Shown one piece after another: positions 8,675-17,015 of a DNA stretch of 64,000 bases. The position numbers and the translations under genes are program-made. The notes under the pieces are model-generated. The model made no database searches. It was not told the origin of the DNA and saw only the letters and a program-made list of their open reading frames with translations. Source of the stretch: Lachnospiraceae bacterium AB2028 (GTDB taxonomy: Bacteria > Bacillota > Clostridia > Lachnospirales > Lachnospiraceae). The stretch spans positions 1 to 64,000 of the forward strand of contig KK211276.1 in NCBI GenBank assembly GCA_000621425.1. The letters are read 5' to 3'. Positions within the stretch are counted from its first letter, which is position 1; every line of letters starts with the position of its first letter.

Positions 8675-8698
8675 CCAGAAAAATCAATTTTTTTAGGC

Positions 8699-9100
8699 TT
8701 ATCTCTTTGAGAACTGCGGAGCACGTCTCGCTGCCTTGAGACCGTACTTCTTTCTTTCCTTCATACGAGGATCTCTGGTAAGGAAGCCTGCCTTCTTGAG
8801 AACAGGTCTGTTCTCTGCATCCTCCTCGCAAAGTGCTCTTGCGATACCATGACGGATAGCTCCGGCCTGTCCTGTGTAACCGCCACCCTTAACGTTAACG
8901 ACTACATCGAACTTTCCTTCTGCTTCAATTGCTGCAAGAGGCTGCTTAACGATAACCTTGAGAGTCTCAAGACCGAAATACTCATCAATGCTTCTCTTGT
9001 TGATTGTTATATTTCCGCTACCGGGCATAAGATATACTCTTGCAACAGAGCTCTTTCTTCTGCCTGTTCCGTAATACTTCTGAACTGATTTCTTTGCCAT
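8699..9100 (-). CDS. rpsI: 30S ribosomal protein S9
   Basis: This 133-residue protein is full length. [14 protein letters not shown] near the N-terminus, the [19 protein letters not shown] core and the basic C-terminal tail ending in FSKR, which reaches the P-site tRNA, identify S9. It follows rplM after 15 bp, the conserved L13-S9 pair, under the single promoter at 9693-9721. Confidence 0.98.
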   Translation of the reverse strand: MAKKSVQKYYGTGRRKSSVARVYLMPGSGNITINKRSIDEYFGLETLKVIVKQPLAAIEAEGKFDVVVNVKGGGYTGQAGAIRHGIARALCEEDAENRPVLKKAGFLTRDPRMKERKKYGLKAARRAPQFSKR

Positions 9101-9115
9101 TTTATTTTCCTCCGA

Positions 9116-9544
9116 TTAGAACTTAAGCTCTTCAGGCTTCTGTGCGGCATGCTTATGGTCAGGACCAGCATATACAAAAAGCTTCTTGCCCATTGCATCA
9201 CCTAAAGGTCCGTTAGGAAGCATTCCCTTAACAGCATGCTCGATAACATCTTCGGGTTTCTTAGCAAGCTTCTCTCTAAGAGTCTGGCTCTTGAGTCCGC
9301 CTACATAATCGGAATGTGTGTAGTAGATCTTGTCATCAAGTTTCTTACCTGTAACTTTGATCTTCTCAGCGTTTACTACTATTACATAGTCACCGGTATC
9401 AACCCCCGGTGTATAGGTGGGCTTATGCTTACCGCGAAGAACCTTTGCGATCTCGCTGGAAAGACGTCCCAGTGTGCAGCCGGTTGCGTCAACGACATAC
9501 CACTTTCTCTCTACCGTTGAAGCTTTAGCTAAATAAGTCTTCAT
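9116..9544 (-). CDS. rplM: 50S ribosomal protein L13
   Basis: This 142-residue protein matches L13 in length and motifs: [46 protein letters not shown] and the C-terminal HKHAAQKPE. The frame is open to 9610, but ATG at 9542-9544 has GGAGG nine bases upstream and matches the family N-terminus. First gene of the rplM-rpsI operon. Confidence 0.98.
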   Translation of the reverse strand: MKTYLAKASTVERKWYVVDATGCTLGRLSSEIAKVLRGKHKPTYTPGVDTGDYVIVVNAEKIKVTGKKLDDKIYYTHSDYVGGLKSQTLREKLAKKPEDVIEHAVKGMLPNGPLGDAMGKKLFVYAGPDHKHAAQKPEELKF

Positions 9545-9690
9545 TGATATTACCTCCAAAACAACTCTATAAATACAGCTATGACTATCGCATGTGATGT
9601 CCGGGCACATGCTCTGTCTCTTTGGGCGATTCTGGCAGTGTATCTTGAGTGCTGATCTCGATACGCCAAGCCACAGGTCGCCACAATGTG
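9545..9690 (-). promoter_or_regulatory. rplM 5' leader, probable L13 autoregulatory element
   Basis: The untranslated leader of about 140 nt contains a perfect stem GCATGTG/CACATGC (9590-9596 with 9606-9612) just before the ribosome site, and further pairing potential upstream. Firmicutes rplM leaders are known to bind L13 and repress translation. Position and structure fit, but I could not check the consensus. Confidence 0.55.
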
Positions 9691-9692
9691 AA

Positions 9693-9721
9693 ATTATATT
9701 ACCTAATCAAACCGGTGTCAA
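9693..9721 (-). promoter_or_regulatory. rplM-rpsI promoter
   Basis: TTGACA (9716-9721) and TATAAT (9693-9698) on the minus strand with exactly 17 bp between: a consensus sigma-A promoter. Confidence 0.92.
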
Positions 9722-9776
9722 CAAGAAATAAATATATTTGTCTCACAAAACTCACAAAAAAAGTCATCAGTAAGTA

Positions 9777-9805
9777 TTGAAAAAAAAATCTCTCTGTCCT
9801 ATCAT
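9777..9805 (+). promoter_or_regulatory. probable promoter of ssrA
   Basis: TTGAAA (9777-9782) and TATCAT (9800-9805), 17 bp apart. Transcription would start about 15-20 nt before the mature tmRNA end, which needs RNase P processing anyway. A TACAAT at 9823-9828 is too close to the RNA to serve. Confidence 0.5.
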
Positions 9806-9830
9806 TATCACACAGACTGATATACAATAC

Positions 9831-10164
9831 GGGCCTGAAAAGGTTTCGACGGGGTATCTTAAGTCGAAGAAGCTATCCGCAGGAGTGCGTTAAACCCAAA
9901 ATTAAACTAAACGCTGATAGAAAATTAGCACTCGCTGCCTAAGCGCAGCGCGTCGTCCCTGATGCACCTGCACATTTGGTAAACGGCGTCAATCTTGCAG
10001 GAAACGGATGCGCAAAGCTTTGAGCGTATTGCAGATTCATGAAGCTACTAAAACCTGAGCGGTGTCTGTGACACTCAGGCGGAGGGAATGAAGTCCTGCA
10101 GACTATGATAGTAGAAGGGCGAGGGCGGATGTTTCGGACACGGGTTCGACTCCCGTCAGGTCCA
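9831..10164 (+). ncRNA. ssrA: transfer-messenger RNA (tmRNA)
   Basis: The ends form a tRNA-like acceptor: GGGCCTGA at the 5' end pairs with TCAGGTCC before the discriminator A, with the T arm GGGTTCGACTCCC. The tag frame ends at 9940-9942 (TAA) and encodes a tail of DRKLALAA. The resume codon is either AAC (9910) or GCT (9913). About 334 nt, no encoded CCA. It rescues stalled ribosomes with SmpB, whose gene is 6.4 kb away in the window. Confidence 0.96.
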
Positions 10165-10177
10165 GTATGATCCACAG

Positions 10178-10206
10178 AAAAGCCACAGAATTCGCTGTGG
10201 CTTTTT
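10178..10206 (+). terminator. terminator of ssrA (possibly bidirectional)
   Basis: An 8-bp stem AGCCACAG/CTGTGGCT (10181-10188 with 10195-10202) is followed by TTTCTTTTT on the plus strand and by TTTTCTG on the other strand, so it may also end the convergent YdcF-like gene. Confidence 0.88.
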
Positions 10207-10216
10207 CTTTTTAAAT

Positions 10217-11092
10217 TTAAACGCCCCCCTGCAATCCCAGGTACAGCGACACCACTCCGAAAAATTCCCTTACTATATAATGTACCCCCACCGGCAGAAG
10301 CGTCGTTGACGGAACCGGCGTTACATTCTTATATCCGGCCTGCTCTGCTATTAGCAAAGCCCTGTATTCATGAAATCCGTTGGACACTATTCCCACCGAC
10401 TGTTCAGGATCACCTATTATCTCAAGACTGTATTTCAGGTTTTCAATGGTATTGGTCGACTTCTGCTCCATTATGATGCGGTCAGGATCTATGCCATACA
10501 CATCCGTAAGCTGCTCCTTTATGCACTCAGCCTCACTTATTATTTCAGTAGGCCCCTGTCCCCCTGATGCGATAAGAATCGTGCCAGGATTTTCTTCCAT
10601 ATATTCTGCTGCCCTTTTGATGCGTACCTTAAGGGGATTTGACGGCTGTCTTCCCTGCAGGCCGGCACCCAGCACGACAATGTACTCAAGGTTGCTCGGC
10701 GGATATGCGGTCATTGCATCCACCACCTTGTGTTCCACCACAAGGAAAAATATCGTTCCCACAGTGAAAACAATGTAATAAATTACTTTTAGGAAAACAG
10801 GTATGACAAAAGGCAGTGCGCCTTCCATTTCCATTATGATCATCGTGATACGCACAGCACCGAAAAATGCAAAAAGCAGCCACATCCACACAAGAGATAA
10901 TCGATAACCTGCATAGCACAGACAAACCAGGTAATACACCAGGCACCACATGGTCAGCGGAAAATAGATATAGAGCCTGAGCTTATTGAACCACCCGTTT
11001 CCGGATGTATCGCTCAGACAGACATGTGCAATAATGAAGCCTATCAGAAAAACAAACAGGCTTGATACTACCATTCCGGTCTTTATATTCAT
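10217..11092 (-). CDS. membrane protein with YdcF/SanA-like (DUF218) domain
   Basis: This 291-residue protein has about four N-terminal transmembrane segments (1-130) and a C-terminal DUF218 domain (about 137-280): YIVVLGAGLQGRQPSNPLKVRIKRA, then ASGGQG, SEAE and the STNTIENL motif. DUF218 proteins such as SanA, ElyC and YdcF are linked to envelope integrity; the biochemical role is unsettled. The start codon overlaps the cinA stop by 4 bp (ATGA), so it is the last gene of the operon that includes cinA. No neighbouring cell-wall gene refines the role. Confidence 0.85.
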   Translation of the reverse strand: MNIKTGMVVSSLFVFLIGFIIAHVCLSDTSGNGWFNKLRLYIYFPLTMWCLVYYLVCLCYAGYRLSLVWMWLLFAFFGAVRITMIIMEMEGALPFVIPVFLKVIYYIVFTVGTIFFLVVEHKVVDAMTAYPPSNLEYIVVLGAGLQGRQPSNPLKVRIKRAAEYMEENPGTILIASGGQGPTEIISEAECIKEQLTDVYGIDPDRIIMEQKSTNTIENLKYSLEIIGDPEQSVGIVSNGFHEYRALLIAEQAGYKNVTPVPSTTLLPVGVHYIVREFFGVVSLYLGLQGGV

Positions 11093-12372
11093 TCTTCAGT
11101 TCCGAAAGTCATTTTTCCGTAATATTCAAGGACACAGTGCCTTAACAGTATAAGGGCACTTGCCACCGACATCTCCCTGATCTGCGCACGGCTTCCGTTG
11201 AAATGGTACTCCCGCGCTGTGATGTTGCCGGCAACATTTACAGCAATGTATACCAGACCTACAGGTTTGCCTTCAGACATATCAGGCCCGGCATTTCCGG
11301 AAACCGCAACTGCAACATCAGCCTTAAACAGTCCGGTAACGCCCTTTGCCATTTCCCTGGCTGCCTGTTCACTCACGGCACCGTATTTATCCAGGGTCTT
11401 ACGGCTCACGCCTACGATCCTTCTCTTTGCCTTATTGGAATATGTAATATATCCGGCCTTGTAGATCTCAGACACGCCGGGAACATTTATTATCCTTCCT
11501 GCTAACAGTCCACCGGTACAGGATTCAACGGTAGTGACAGTCAGCTTGTTTGCAAGGAGCAGCTCCACCACCACTTCTTCCAGGCTTTTCTCCTCATGGG
11601 TGGTATATACGCTGTCCCCCAGCCTGGCCTTTATTTCTTTTACCACCGGCTTTATGGCTTTCTTCGCCTGCTTTTCGCTTTCACCCGTTGCAGTGATCCT
11701 CAGCTGAACCTCGCCGGCAGTAGCATGTGGAGATACGCTTACCCCGGACTCGTTTCCCCGGATAAACTCATCCACCAGATCGGCAACCTCTGCCTCAGTC
11801 CGGCCGCATATCTTTACCAAGGAAGAAACGATCACATTGCCGTTCTTTTCCTTAAGGCAGGATACGGCCTGTTCCCTCCACATGGGTTCCATCTCAAAGG
11901 GCGGCCCCGGCATCAGTATGAAAGTGTGAGCCTTGCCCTCTATCTCTTTTTCTATAATAAGTCCCGGAGCGGTACCGTTGGCATTTTCTAAGATGACAGC
12001 CCCTGCCGGCACCTTTGCCTGTATCAGGTCCCTGTCCTCCATAGTAAGTCCCCTTTCGGAAAACCACTGCCTGATATGTACCTCCGTTGCCGTATCGTCA
12101 ATAAGCTCCAGGCCTAAAAAGGATGCTACCGTCTGTTTTGTGATGTCATCCGGCGTAGGTCCCATACCGCCTGTGATAACAATTATGTCAGAGCGTCCTG
12201 CTGCTGCCGCCAGTGCGGATTTGATACTTTTTTCATCATCCCCCACCACAGTCATGGCATTACAGGCATAGCCGTATTTGAAAAACTCCCTTGCGAGAAA
12301 TGCCGCATTCGTATTTACTGCATTTCCGTGTAAGAGTTCCGTTCCTACGCTGATGGTCTCCGCTGTCAACAT
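11089..12372 (-). CDS. cinA: CinA-family protein (nicotinamide-nucleotide amidase)
   Basis: This 427-residue protein has both CinA domains. The N-terminal molybdopterin-binding-like domain (COG1058) shows SVGTELLHG and TGGMGPTPDD. The C-terminal amidase domain has TTVESCTGGLLA with the conserved Ser and a late AVSGNAGPD motif. The C-terminal domain deamidates nicotinamide mononucleotide; the N-terminal domain is tied to ADP-ribose pyrophosphatase activity in some members. AGGAGGGGAT precedes ATG. It follows pgsA by 15 bp, the common Firmicutes order pgsA-cinA, though recA is far away here. Confidence 0.95.
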   Translation of the reverse strand: MLTAETISVGTELLHGNAVNTNAAFLAREFFKYGYACNAMTVVGDDEKSIKSALAAAAGRSDIIVITGGMGPTPDDITKQTVASFLGLELIDDTATEVHIRQWFSERGLTMEDRDLIQAKVPAGAVILENANGTAPGLIIEKEIEGKAHTFILMPGPPFEMEPMWREQAVSCLKEKNGNVIVSSLVKICGRTEAEVADLVDEFIRGNESGVSVSPHATAGEVQLRITATGESEKQAKKAIKPVVKEIKARLGDSVYTTHEEKSLEEVVVELLLANKLTVTTVESCTGGLLAGRIINVPGVSEIYKAGYITYSNKAKRRIVGVSRKTLDKYGAVSEQAAREMAKGVTGLFKADVAVAVSGNAGPDMSEGKPVGLVYIAVNVAGNITAREYHFNGSRAQIREMSVASALILLRHCVLEYYGKMTFGTEE

Positions 12373-12387
12373 ATCCCCTCCTGTGTT

Positions 12388-12948
12388 TTACGCTTCTGAC
12401 GACTTTTCCTTATGCTCCGGATCCGACAAAACTTTCCTGTTCTTATAAATATAATCAATAAGGCTCACTACCGTAAGTATCAATGCGATATACATCATGA
12501 CCATGGTCGGAATCTTAAGTATCTCCAGATCCATTATCATCATGATGAGCATTATCATCTGGGATGCGGTCTTAAACTTCCCCCACCAGCTGGCAGCTAT
12601 GACTATCCCCTGCTCTGCAGCTATCAGCCTGAAACCGCTTATTATGAATTCCCTTGCCACTACAACGATTACTATCCATGCCGGCATCTGTCCCGTCGCC
12701 GCAAAGCATATCATGGCACTGCAGACTAAAAGCTTGTCCGCAAGGGGATCCATGAACTTTCCGAAGTTCGTAACCATATTGTATTTTCTGGCTATCTTTC
12801 CGTCAAAGAAATCCGTGATCGACGCAACTGCAAAAATCCCCAGTGCGATCCACTTGCCGTAATCCCCGGCCACGTCACTTAGAATAAAAAACACAAAGAA
12901 AGGTATAAGTATCACTCTTAAGAGTGTAAGTTTATTAGCTAAATTCAT
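12388..12948 (-). CDS. pgsA: CDP-diacylglycerol-glycerol-3-phosphate 3-phosphatidyltransferase
   Basis: This 186-residue multi-pass membrane enzyme makes phosphatidylglycerol phosphate. The CDP-alcohol phosphotransferase signature is intact: DFFDGKIAR ... FGKFMDPLADK (Asp residues bind the metal). The frame is open to 12969, but ATG at 12946-12948 lies six bases after GGAGG and gives the family start MNLANKLTLLR. It sits between rimO and cinA in one transcriptional direction. Confidence 0.95.
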   Translation of the reverse strand: MNLANKLTLLRVILIPFFVFFILSDVAGDYGKWIALGIFAVASITDFFDGKIARKYNMVTNFGKFMDPLADKLLVCSAMICFAATGQMPAWIVIVVVAREFIISGFRLIAAEQGIVIAASWWGKFKTASQMIMLIMMIMDLEILKIPTMVMMYIALILTVVSLIDYIYKNRKVLSDPEHKEKSSEA

Positions 12949-12971
12949 TCCGTTCCTCCGAAACATCATGT

Positions 12972-13030
12972 ATATATTTTTAGCAGTTCAGGAACCTGTA
13001 GTTTTTGAACACTGCTAAAATTTTAGCATA
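12972..13030 (-). other. hairpin between rimO and pgsA
   Basis: On the minus strand TTTTAGCAGTGTTCA pairs with TGAACTGCTAAAA (one bulge), and the left arm also overlaps a perfect palindrome TGCTAAAATTTTAGCA. No T run follows in the minus direction, so this is not a standard terminator; it could be an attenuator or a processing site. Confidence 0.5.
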
Positions 13031-13055
13031 TTTCCCGACATCAGTACACCGGGGA

Positions 13056-14396
13056 TTAATCACATATCTCCCCTATCAGGTCATATCCGTCAGCGCCGGT
13101 TATCCTTACTTTTAACGGTGTCCCGCTCATAGGATCCATATCTGTCTCCACAAATACAAAACCGTCCACATTCGGCGCATCCATATAGCTCCTGCATACT
13201 AAGATGTTATCCTCAGGTATCCGCCCCTCTACAATGCAGTCCAATATCTGGCCGCACCGGCTTTCATTCTTTTCAAATACGATTTCCTGCTGGAGAGCCA
13301 TTATCTCATCCCGCCTTGCTTCCTTTATCTCATCAGGCACCTGGTCCGGCATTTTATCCGCACCGGTTCCTTCTTCCCTGGAATAAGTAAATACCCCAAG
13401 CCTGTCGAACTTCATTTCCTTCACGAATTCCTTAAGGCCGGCAAAGTCTTCCTCCGTCTCTCCCGGGAAGCCTGTTATCAGCGTGGTCCTGATGCAGATA
13501 TCGGGAACAGACTTACGCAGGTCATTTACAACACGGATAAGGTCTGCCCTTGATGTCCTGCGTCCCATACGCTTTAATATCCCATCCGCACTGTGCTGAA
13601 TGGGCATGTCGATATAATGGCAGACTTTCGGATTCCCTGCCATTTCTTTTATAAGCTCTGCATCTATCTCCTCTGGATAACCATAGAGTATCCTTATCCA
13701 GTGAAAATCACATGACTCTCCAATCTTACTTAAAAGCTCCGGCAGGGATTTTTTCCCATATAGGTCCACGCCATAAACCGTTGTTTCCTGCGCTACCAGT
13801 ATAAGTTCCTTAACGCCCCTGTCGGAAAGGCTTTTTGCCTCAGCCAAAAGTGTCTCCATAGGAACAGACCTGTACGGCCCCCTGATCTTCGGGATTATGC
13901 AGTAAGAACAGTTTTTATCACAGCCTTCAGCTATCTTAAGATATGCAAAATGTCCGCCGGTAGAAAGTATACGTGGCTTTCCGCTCACCAGCCTGGATAT
14001 GTCATCCAGCCTCGGCGCCGGCTTCATACCGTCAAGCAGCTCCCTTGCAGTCTCTGCCACTTTATCAAAGGCAGTGGTACCGATAATGGCATCCACTTCC
14101 GGGAGTTCCGTCTTTATCTCATCAGCATAGCGTTGTGCAAGGCAGCCCGTTGCAATCAGACATTTAAGTGATGATGTCTTTTTCAGTTCACCACAGTCAA
14201 TCAGGGTCTGTATGCTCTCTTCCTTGGCATCATTAATAAAACAGCAGGTGTTTACTACTATCACATCAGCCTGCATCTCATCATCCACTATCTCAAAGCC
14301 TTCCCTGTCCAGTATTCCCAGCATCATCTCTGAGTCCACCAGGTTCTTATCACATCCCAGGGATATCACCATTATTTTTTCTTTATTGCCTGCCAT
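13056..14396 (-). CDS. rimO: ribosomal protein S12 methylthiotransferase
   Basis: This 446-residue radical SAM enzyme carries all three MTTase parts. The N-terminal Fe-S domain has Cys in LGCDKNLVDSE, NTCCF and GCLAQR. The radical SAM core has EGCDKNCSYCIIP (CxxxCxxC). A C-terminal TRAM-like domain is present. The GCDKN-LVDSE signature separates RimO from MiaB. It modifies Asp of ribosomal protein S12. It lies between rpoZ and pgsA, after a terminator, so it may have its own promoter. Confidence 0.95.
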   Translation of the reverse strand: MAGNKEKIMVISLGCDKNLVDSEMMLGILDREGFEIVDDEMQADVIVVNTCCFINDAKEESIQTLIDCGELKKTSSLKCLIATGCLAQRYADEIKTELPEVDAIIGTTAFDKVAETARELLDGMKPAPRLDDISRLVSGKPRILSTGGHFAYLKIAEGCDKNCSYCIIPKIRGPYRSVPMETLLAEAKSLSDRGVKELILVAQETTVYGVDLYGKKSLPELLSKIGESCDFHWIRILYGYPEEIDAELIKEMAGNPKVCHYIDMPIQHSADGILKRMGRRTSRADLIRVVNDLRKSVPDICIRTTLITGFPGETEEDFAGLKEFVKEMKFDRLGVFTYSREEGTGADKMPDQVPDEIKEARRDEIMALQQEIVFEKNESRCGQILDCIVEGRIPEDNILVCRSYMDAPNVDGFVFVETDMDPMSGTPLKVRITGADGYDLIGEICD

Positions 14397-14455
14397 ATTA
14401 CCATCCTGACTTTTATCTAATGAACTGTCCCGAATTCATTTCTGAACTGTTCCTT

Positions 14456-14489
14456 AAAAGAGGGCCGGTACATCAGTCCCGACCCTCTT
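14456..14489 (-). terminator. intrinsic terminator after rpoZ
   Basis: Arms 14458-14468 and 14479-14489 pair almost perfectly and are followed on the minus strand by TTTT. This ends or weakens the yicC-gmk-rpoZ transcript before rimO. Confidence 0.75.
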
Positions 14490-14551
14490 GTTATTGTCCA
14501 TATTCTGGCATCTGCCGGAAAACGGCAAAGCCACCATCCATACTCGCTTAT

Positions 14552-14806
14552 TTACTGTTCAGCCTCATTGGCAGATAAAATGCGGATGCGGCCCTTCTCA
14601 AGCTCCTCAACAGCTGCCGAAAGGGGTTTCTTTGTATACTTGCCGGTAGTTGAAACCAAAGGCGTACTTCCTGCGGTGATCTGTCTTGCACGCTTTGCAG
14701 TTGCCATAACGATGGAGTAACGGCTTGCCACTACGGGCGCCTCTCCCTCTTCAACATCAGAATTTACAACATTCATAAGGTCCGTGTAGGACGGATGTAA
14801 CATCAT
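14552..14806 (-). CDS. rpoZ: RNA polymerase omega subunit
   Basis: This 84-residue protein has the omega core: LHPSYTDLM, SRYSIVMATAKRARQI (contacts the beta' C-terminus) and KPLSAAVEEL. It helps assemble RNA polymerase. It follows gmk as in most Firmicutes. AGGAGG lies eight bases before the first ATG; the next codon is also ATG, so the start could be three bases later. Confidence 0.95.
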   Translation of the reverse strand: MMLHPSYTDLMNVVNSDVEEGEAPVVASRYSIVMATAKRARQITAGSTPLVSTTGKYTKKPLSAAVEELEKGRIRILSANEAEQ

Positions 14807-14883
14807 AGCTTTTTCCTCCTAAAAAATGACTGCTTTATATTATACACTATCAGTTCCCAAAATGGAACCGGAAACTTTATTTT

Positions 14884-15516
14884 TCAGCCTTCACCTGCCA
14901 TAGCCTTCAGCTCGCTCCTTACAGCTGTGATAAAGTCCTCATTCATCACCGGCCTGCAGTGCGCGGTCTCAATGATTTCCCGCAGCTTTGCCGTACACTG
15001 CTCAACAGTATCATTTACGACTATGTAATCGTAGTCCTCGATCCCTGTTGCTTCCTGGGCTGCACGGTCCATGCGCTTTTTTATGACCTCGGCTGTTTCA
15101 GTACCGCGTCCGGTCAGCCTTTCCTTAAGCATCTCCGCGCTGGGGGGCATCACGAATATCAGTACCGCGTCAGGATAAATCTTACGGATGTTATGTGCTC
15201 CCTGAATCTCTATCTCAAGGATCACATCCTTGCCTTTGGACAGCTGGTCTTCAACATAGGACTTCGGCGTTCCGTAATAGTTGCCTACATATTCGGCATA
15301 TTCGATAAGGCCGTCTTCTGCTATGGTCTGCTCGAACTTCTCCCTGCTTACGAAGAAATAGGAAACGCCTTCCTGTTCACCGGCTCTCGGTGCCCTTGTG
15401 GTCATGGATACCGATAAGGCATAATTGTCGTACTTTTCCATAAGGGATTTGACAAGGGTTCCCTTGCCGACTCCCGCAAAACCCGAAATAACGACCAATA
15501 CGCCTTTTCTGTCCAT
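14884..15516 (-). CDS. gmk: guanylate kinase
   Basis: This 210-residue enzyme phosphorylates GMP to GDP. The P-loop is SGFAGVGKGT (Phe-Ala where many members have Pro-Ser), followed by the GMP-binding motif SVSMTTRAPRAGEQEGVSYFFV and EYVGNYYGTP. Full length. It follows yicC by 16 bp and precedes rpoZ. The small remA (DUF370) gene that often sits between yicC and gmk in Firmicutes is absent. Confidence 0.96.
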   Translation of the reverse strand: MDRKGVLVVISGFAGVGKGTLVKSLMEKYDNYALSVSMTTRAPRAGEQEGVSYFFVSREKFEQTIAEDGLIEYAEYVGNYYGTPKSYVEDQLSKGKDVILEIEIQGAHNIRKIYPDAVLIFVMPPSAEMLKERLTGRGTETAEVIKKRMDRAAQEATGIEDYDYIVVNDTVEQCTAKLREIIETAHCRPVMNEDFITAVRSELKAMAGEG

Positions 15517-15532
15517 ATCAGTTCTCCCGATC

Positions 15533-16411
15533 CTATTCTATATTCTGTATCTGTTCTCTGACTTTTTCTATCTCGGTCTTAAGATTGATGGCTATATTCG
15601 AAAGCTCCAGGTCATTTGCTTTGGACAGGGTCGTATTTGCTTCCCTGTTCATTTCCTGTGCAATAAAGTCAAGCTTTCTTCCGACTGAGCAGTCCTTTTC
15701 AAGTTCTTCCCTGACAGCTTTAATATGGGACTTAAGCCTTACAGTCTCCTCATCCACACAGAGCTTGTCTGCACAGATACCGACCTCTGTAAGTATCCTT
15801 CCCTCGTCTATCTCACGGTCTGCAAGAAGTTCCTTTATCTTTGCCGTAAGTTTCTCCTGGTATTCCTTAACAACTTCCGGAGACCTCTTCTCTATTTCAG
15901 CCACCATGGTCTCCATATTGTCAAGCTTGCCGTTCAGGTCGAGCTTTAAGTTCTCGCCTTCCTTCTGACGGCTCTCTACGAATTTCTCTGCCGCCATCCG
16001 GACAACCTTTTCAAGGCTCTTCCAGATTTCCTCTTCATCAGCAGGCTCTTCCTCAAGGCAGAACACTTCAGGATATCTTGATAAAGTGGAAACCCTTACA
16101 TCATCCTCAAGTCCAAACTCTTCCTTCATCTCGCGAAGATACTTAAGGTACTCTGCTGCCACCGTCTTATTGTACTTAATGGTGACATTCTCCTCATTCA
16201 TATCCTCGCAGGAAATGAACACATCCACCTTTCCTCTTTCAATGTACTCCTTGAGCACCTTTCTGATGGATGCCTCAAACATGCTGAAACTCTTGGGAAG
16301 TTTCACTGACTCGTCAAGATAGCGGTGATTGACGCCCTTTATCTCGACAGTGATCCGTCTCTTATTTTCTTCGATCTCGGCCCTGCCGAAACCTGTCATA
16401 CTCTTTACCAT
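15533..16411 (-). CDS. YicC/YloC-family endoribonuclease
   Basis: This 292-residue protein has the family N-terminus MVKSMTGFGRAE, the conserved EIKGVNHRYLD motif, and the C-terminal domain with KLDFIAQEMNREANTTLSKA. YicC proteins are stress-linked endoribonucleases. First gene of the yicC-gmk-rpoZ unit, with a good promoter at 16502-16530 and a 5' UTR of about 80 nt. Confidence 0.93.
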   Translation of the reverse strand: MVKSMTGFGRAEIEENKRRITVEIKGVNHRYLDESVKLPKSFSMFEASIRKVLKEYIERGKVDVFISCEDMNEENVTIKYNKTVAAEYLKYLREMKEEFGLEDDVRVSTLSRYPEVFCLEEEPADEEEIWKSLEKVVRMAAEKFVESRQKEGENLKLDLNGKLDNMETMVAEIEKRSPEVVKEYQEKLTAKIKELLADREIDEGRILTEVGICADKLCVDEETVRLKSHIKAVREELEKDCSVGRKLDFIAQEMNREANTTLSKANDLELSNIAINLKTEIEKVREQIQNIE

Positions 16412-16501
16412 TTTGTAATCCCCAGTCCATCACAGCAGCGTCCGAAAGCTCAGCTGACCGTGATAAAAATGAATCTAAAGCAATAACCGCACAACATAAA
16501 A

Positions 16502-16530
16502 ATTATATTCCAAGCAGGTCAATGCGTCAA
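16502..16530 (-). promoter_or_regulatory. promoter of yicC-gmk-rpoZ
   Basis: TTGACG (16525-16530) and TATAAT (16502-16507) on the minus strand, 17 bp apart, starting right after the smpB stop codon. Confidence 0.82.
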
Positions 16531-16550
16531 GGTATGCAGACAGGCAAAGC

Positions 16551-17015
16551 CTACCTGTTACGCTCTTTAATAGCCCTCTCGATATCCCGCTTTGCATCGC
16601 GTCTTGCCATATCGTCACGCTTGTCGTAGAGTTTCTTACCTTTGGCAAGACCTATCTCTATCTTTGCTCTTCCATTCTTAAAATATACCTGAAGGGGCAT
16701 TATGGTCATGTTCTTGTCGGATGCCGCACCCGCAAGCTTTGCAATCTCGTTTTTATGCATAAGGAGCTTTCTTACCCTTAAAGGATCCTTGTTAAAAATA
16801 TTGCCCTGCTCATAGGGGGAGATATTCATTCCCACCACAAAGATCTCACCGTCATCCACGCGGACATAAGCTTCCTTTATGCTGCACTTTCCGGCACGGA
16901 GACTCTTTACTTCCGTACCGTGCAGAACTAAGCCTGCCTCGTATTTTTCCAGGATGAAATAATCATGGTACGCTTTTTTATTATTTGCTACGAGCTTTAT
17001 TCCTTCGCTTTTCAT
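16551..17015 (-). CDS. smpB: SsrA-binding protein
   Basis: This 154-residue protein binds tmRNA and fits it into the stalled ribosome A site. Motifs: [28 protein letters not shown], then KLLMHKNEI and [10 protein letters not shown] with the basic C-terminal tail. It overlaps the end of rnr by 35 bp, indicating tight co-translation. The order secG-rnr-smpB is the standard Firmicutes set; ssrA, usually next, is 6.4 kb away on the other strand. Confidence 0.96.
   Translation of the reverse strand: MKSEGIKLVANNKKAYHDYFILEKYEAGLVLHGTEVKSLRAGKCSIKEAYVRVDDGEIFVVGMNISPYEQGNIFNKDPLRVRKLLMHKNEIAKLAGAASDKNMTIMPLQVYFKNGRAKIEIGLAKGKKLYDKRDDMARRDAKRDIERAIKERNR

Larger units (their letters stand above)
8112..8698. 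other. AT-rich intergenic region
   Basis: No credible gene is present. The open frames at 8138-8335 (plus) and 8469-8831 (minus) lack ribosome sites; the second overlaps rpsI. The region holds three degenerate tandem repeats each starting TTGACA (8365-8560), several copies of AAAAATCAATTTTT or its complement near 8473, 8552, 8570 and 8679, and the rpsI terminator. Confidence 0.6.

Noticed and set aside
8469-8831. 120-codon minus-strand open frame overlapping rpsI
   Set aside because: Out of frame with rpsI and continues into the AT-rich repeats; no ribosome site.
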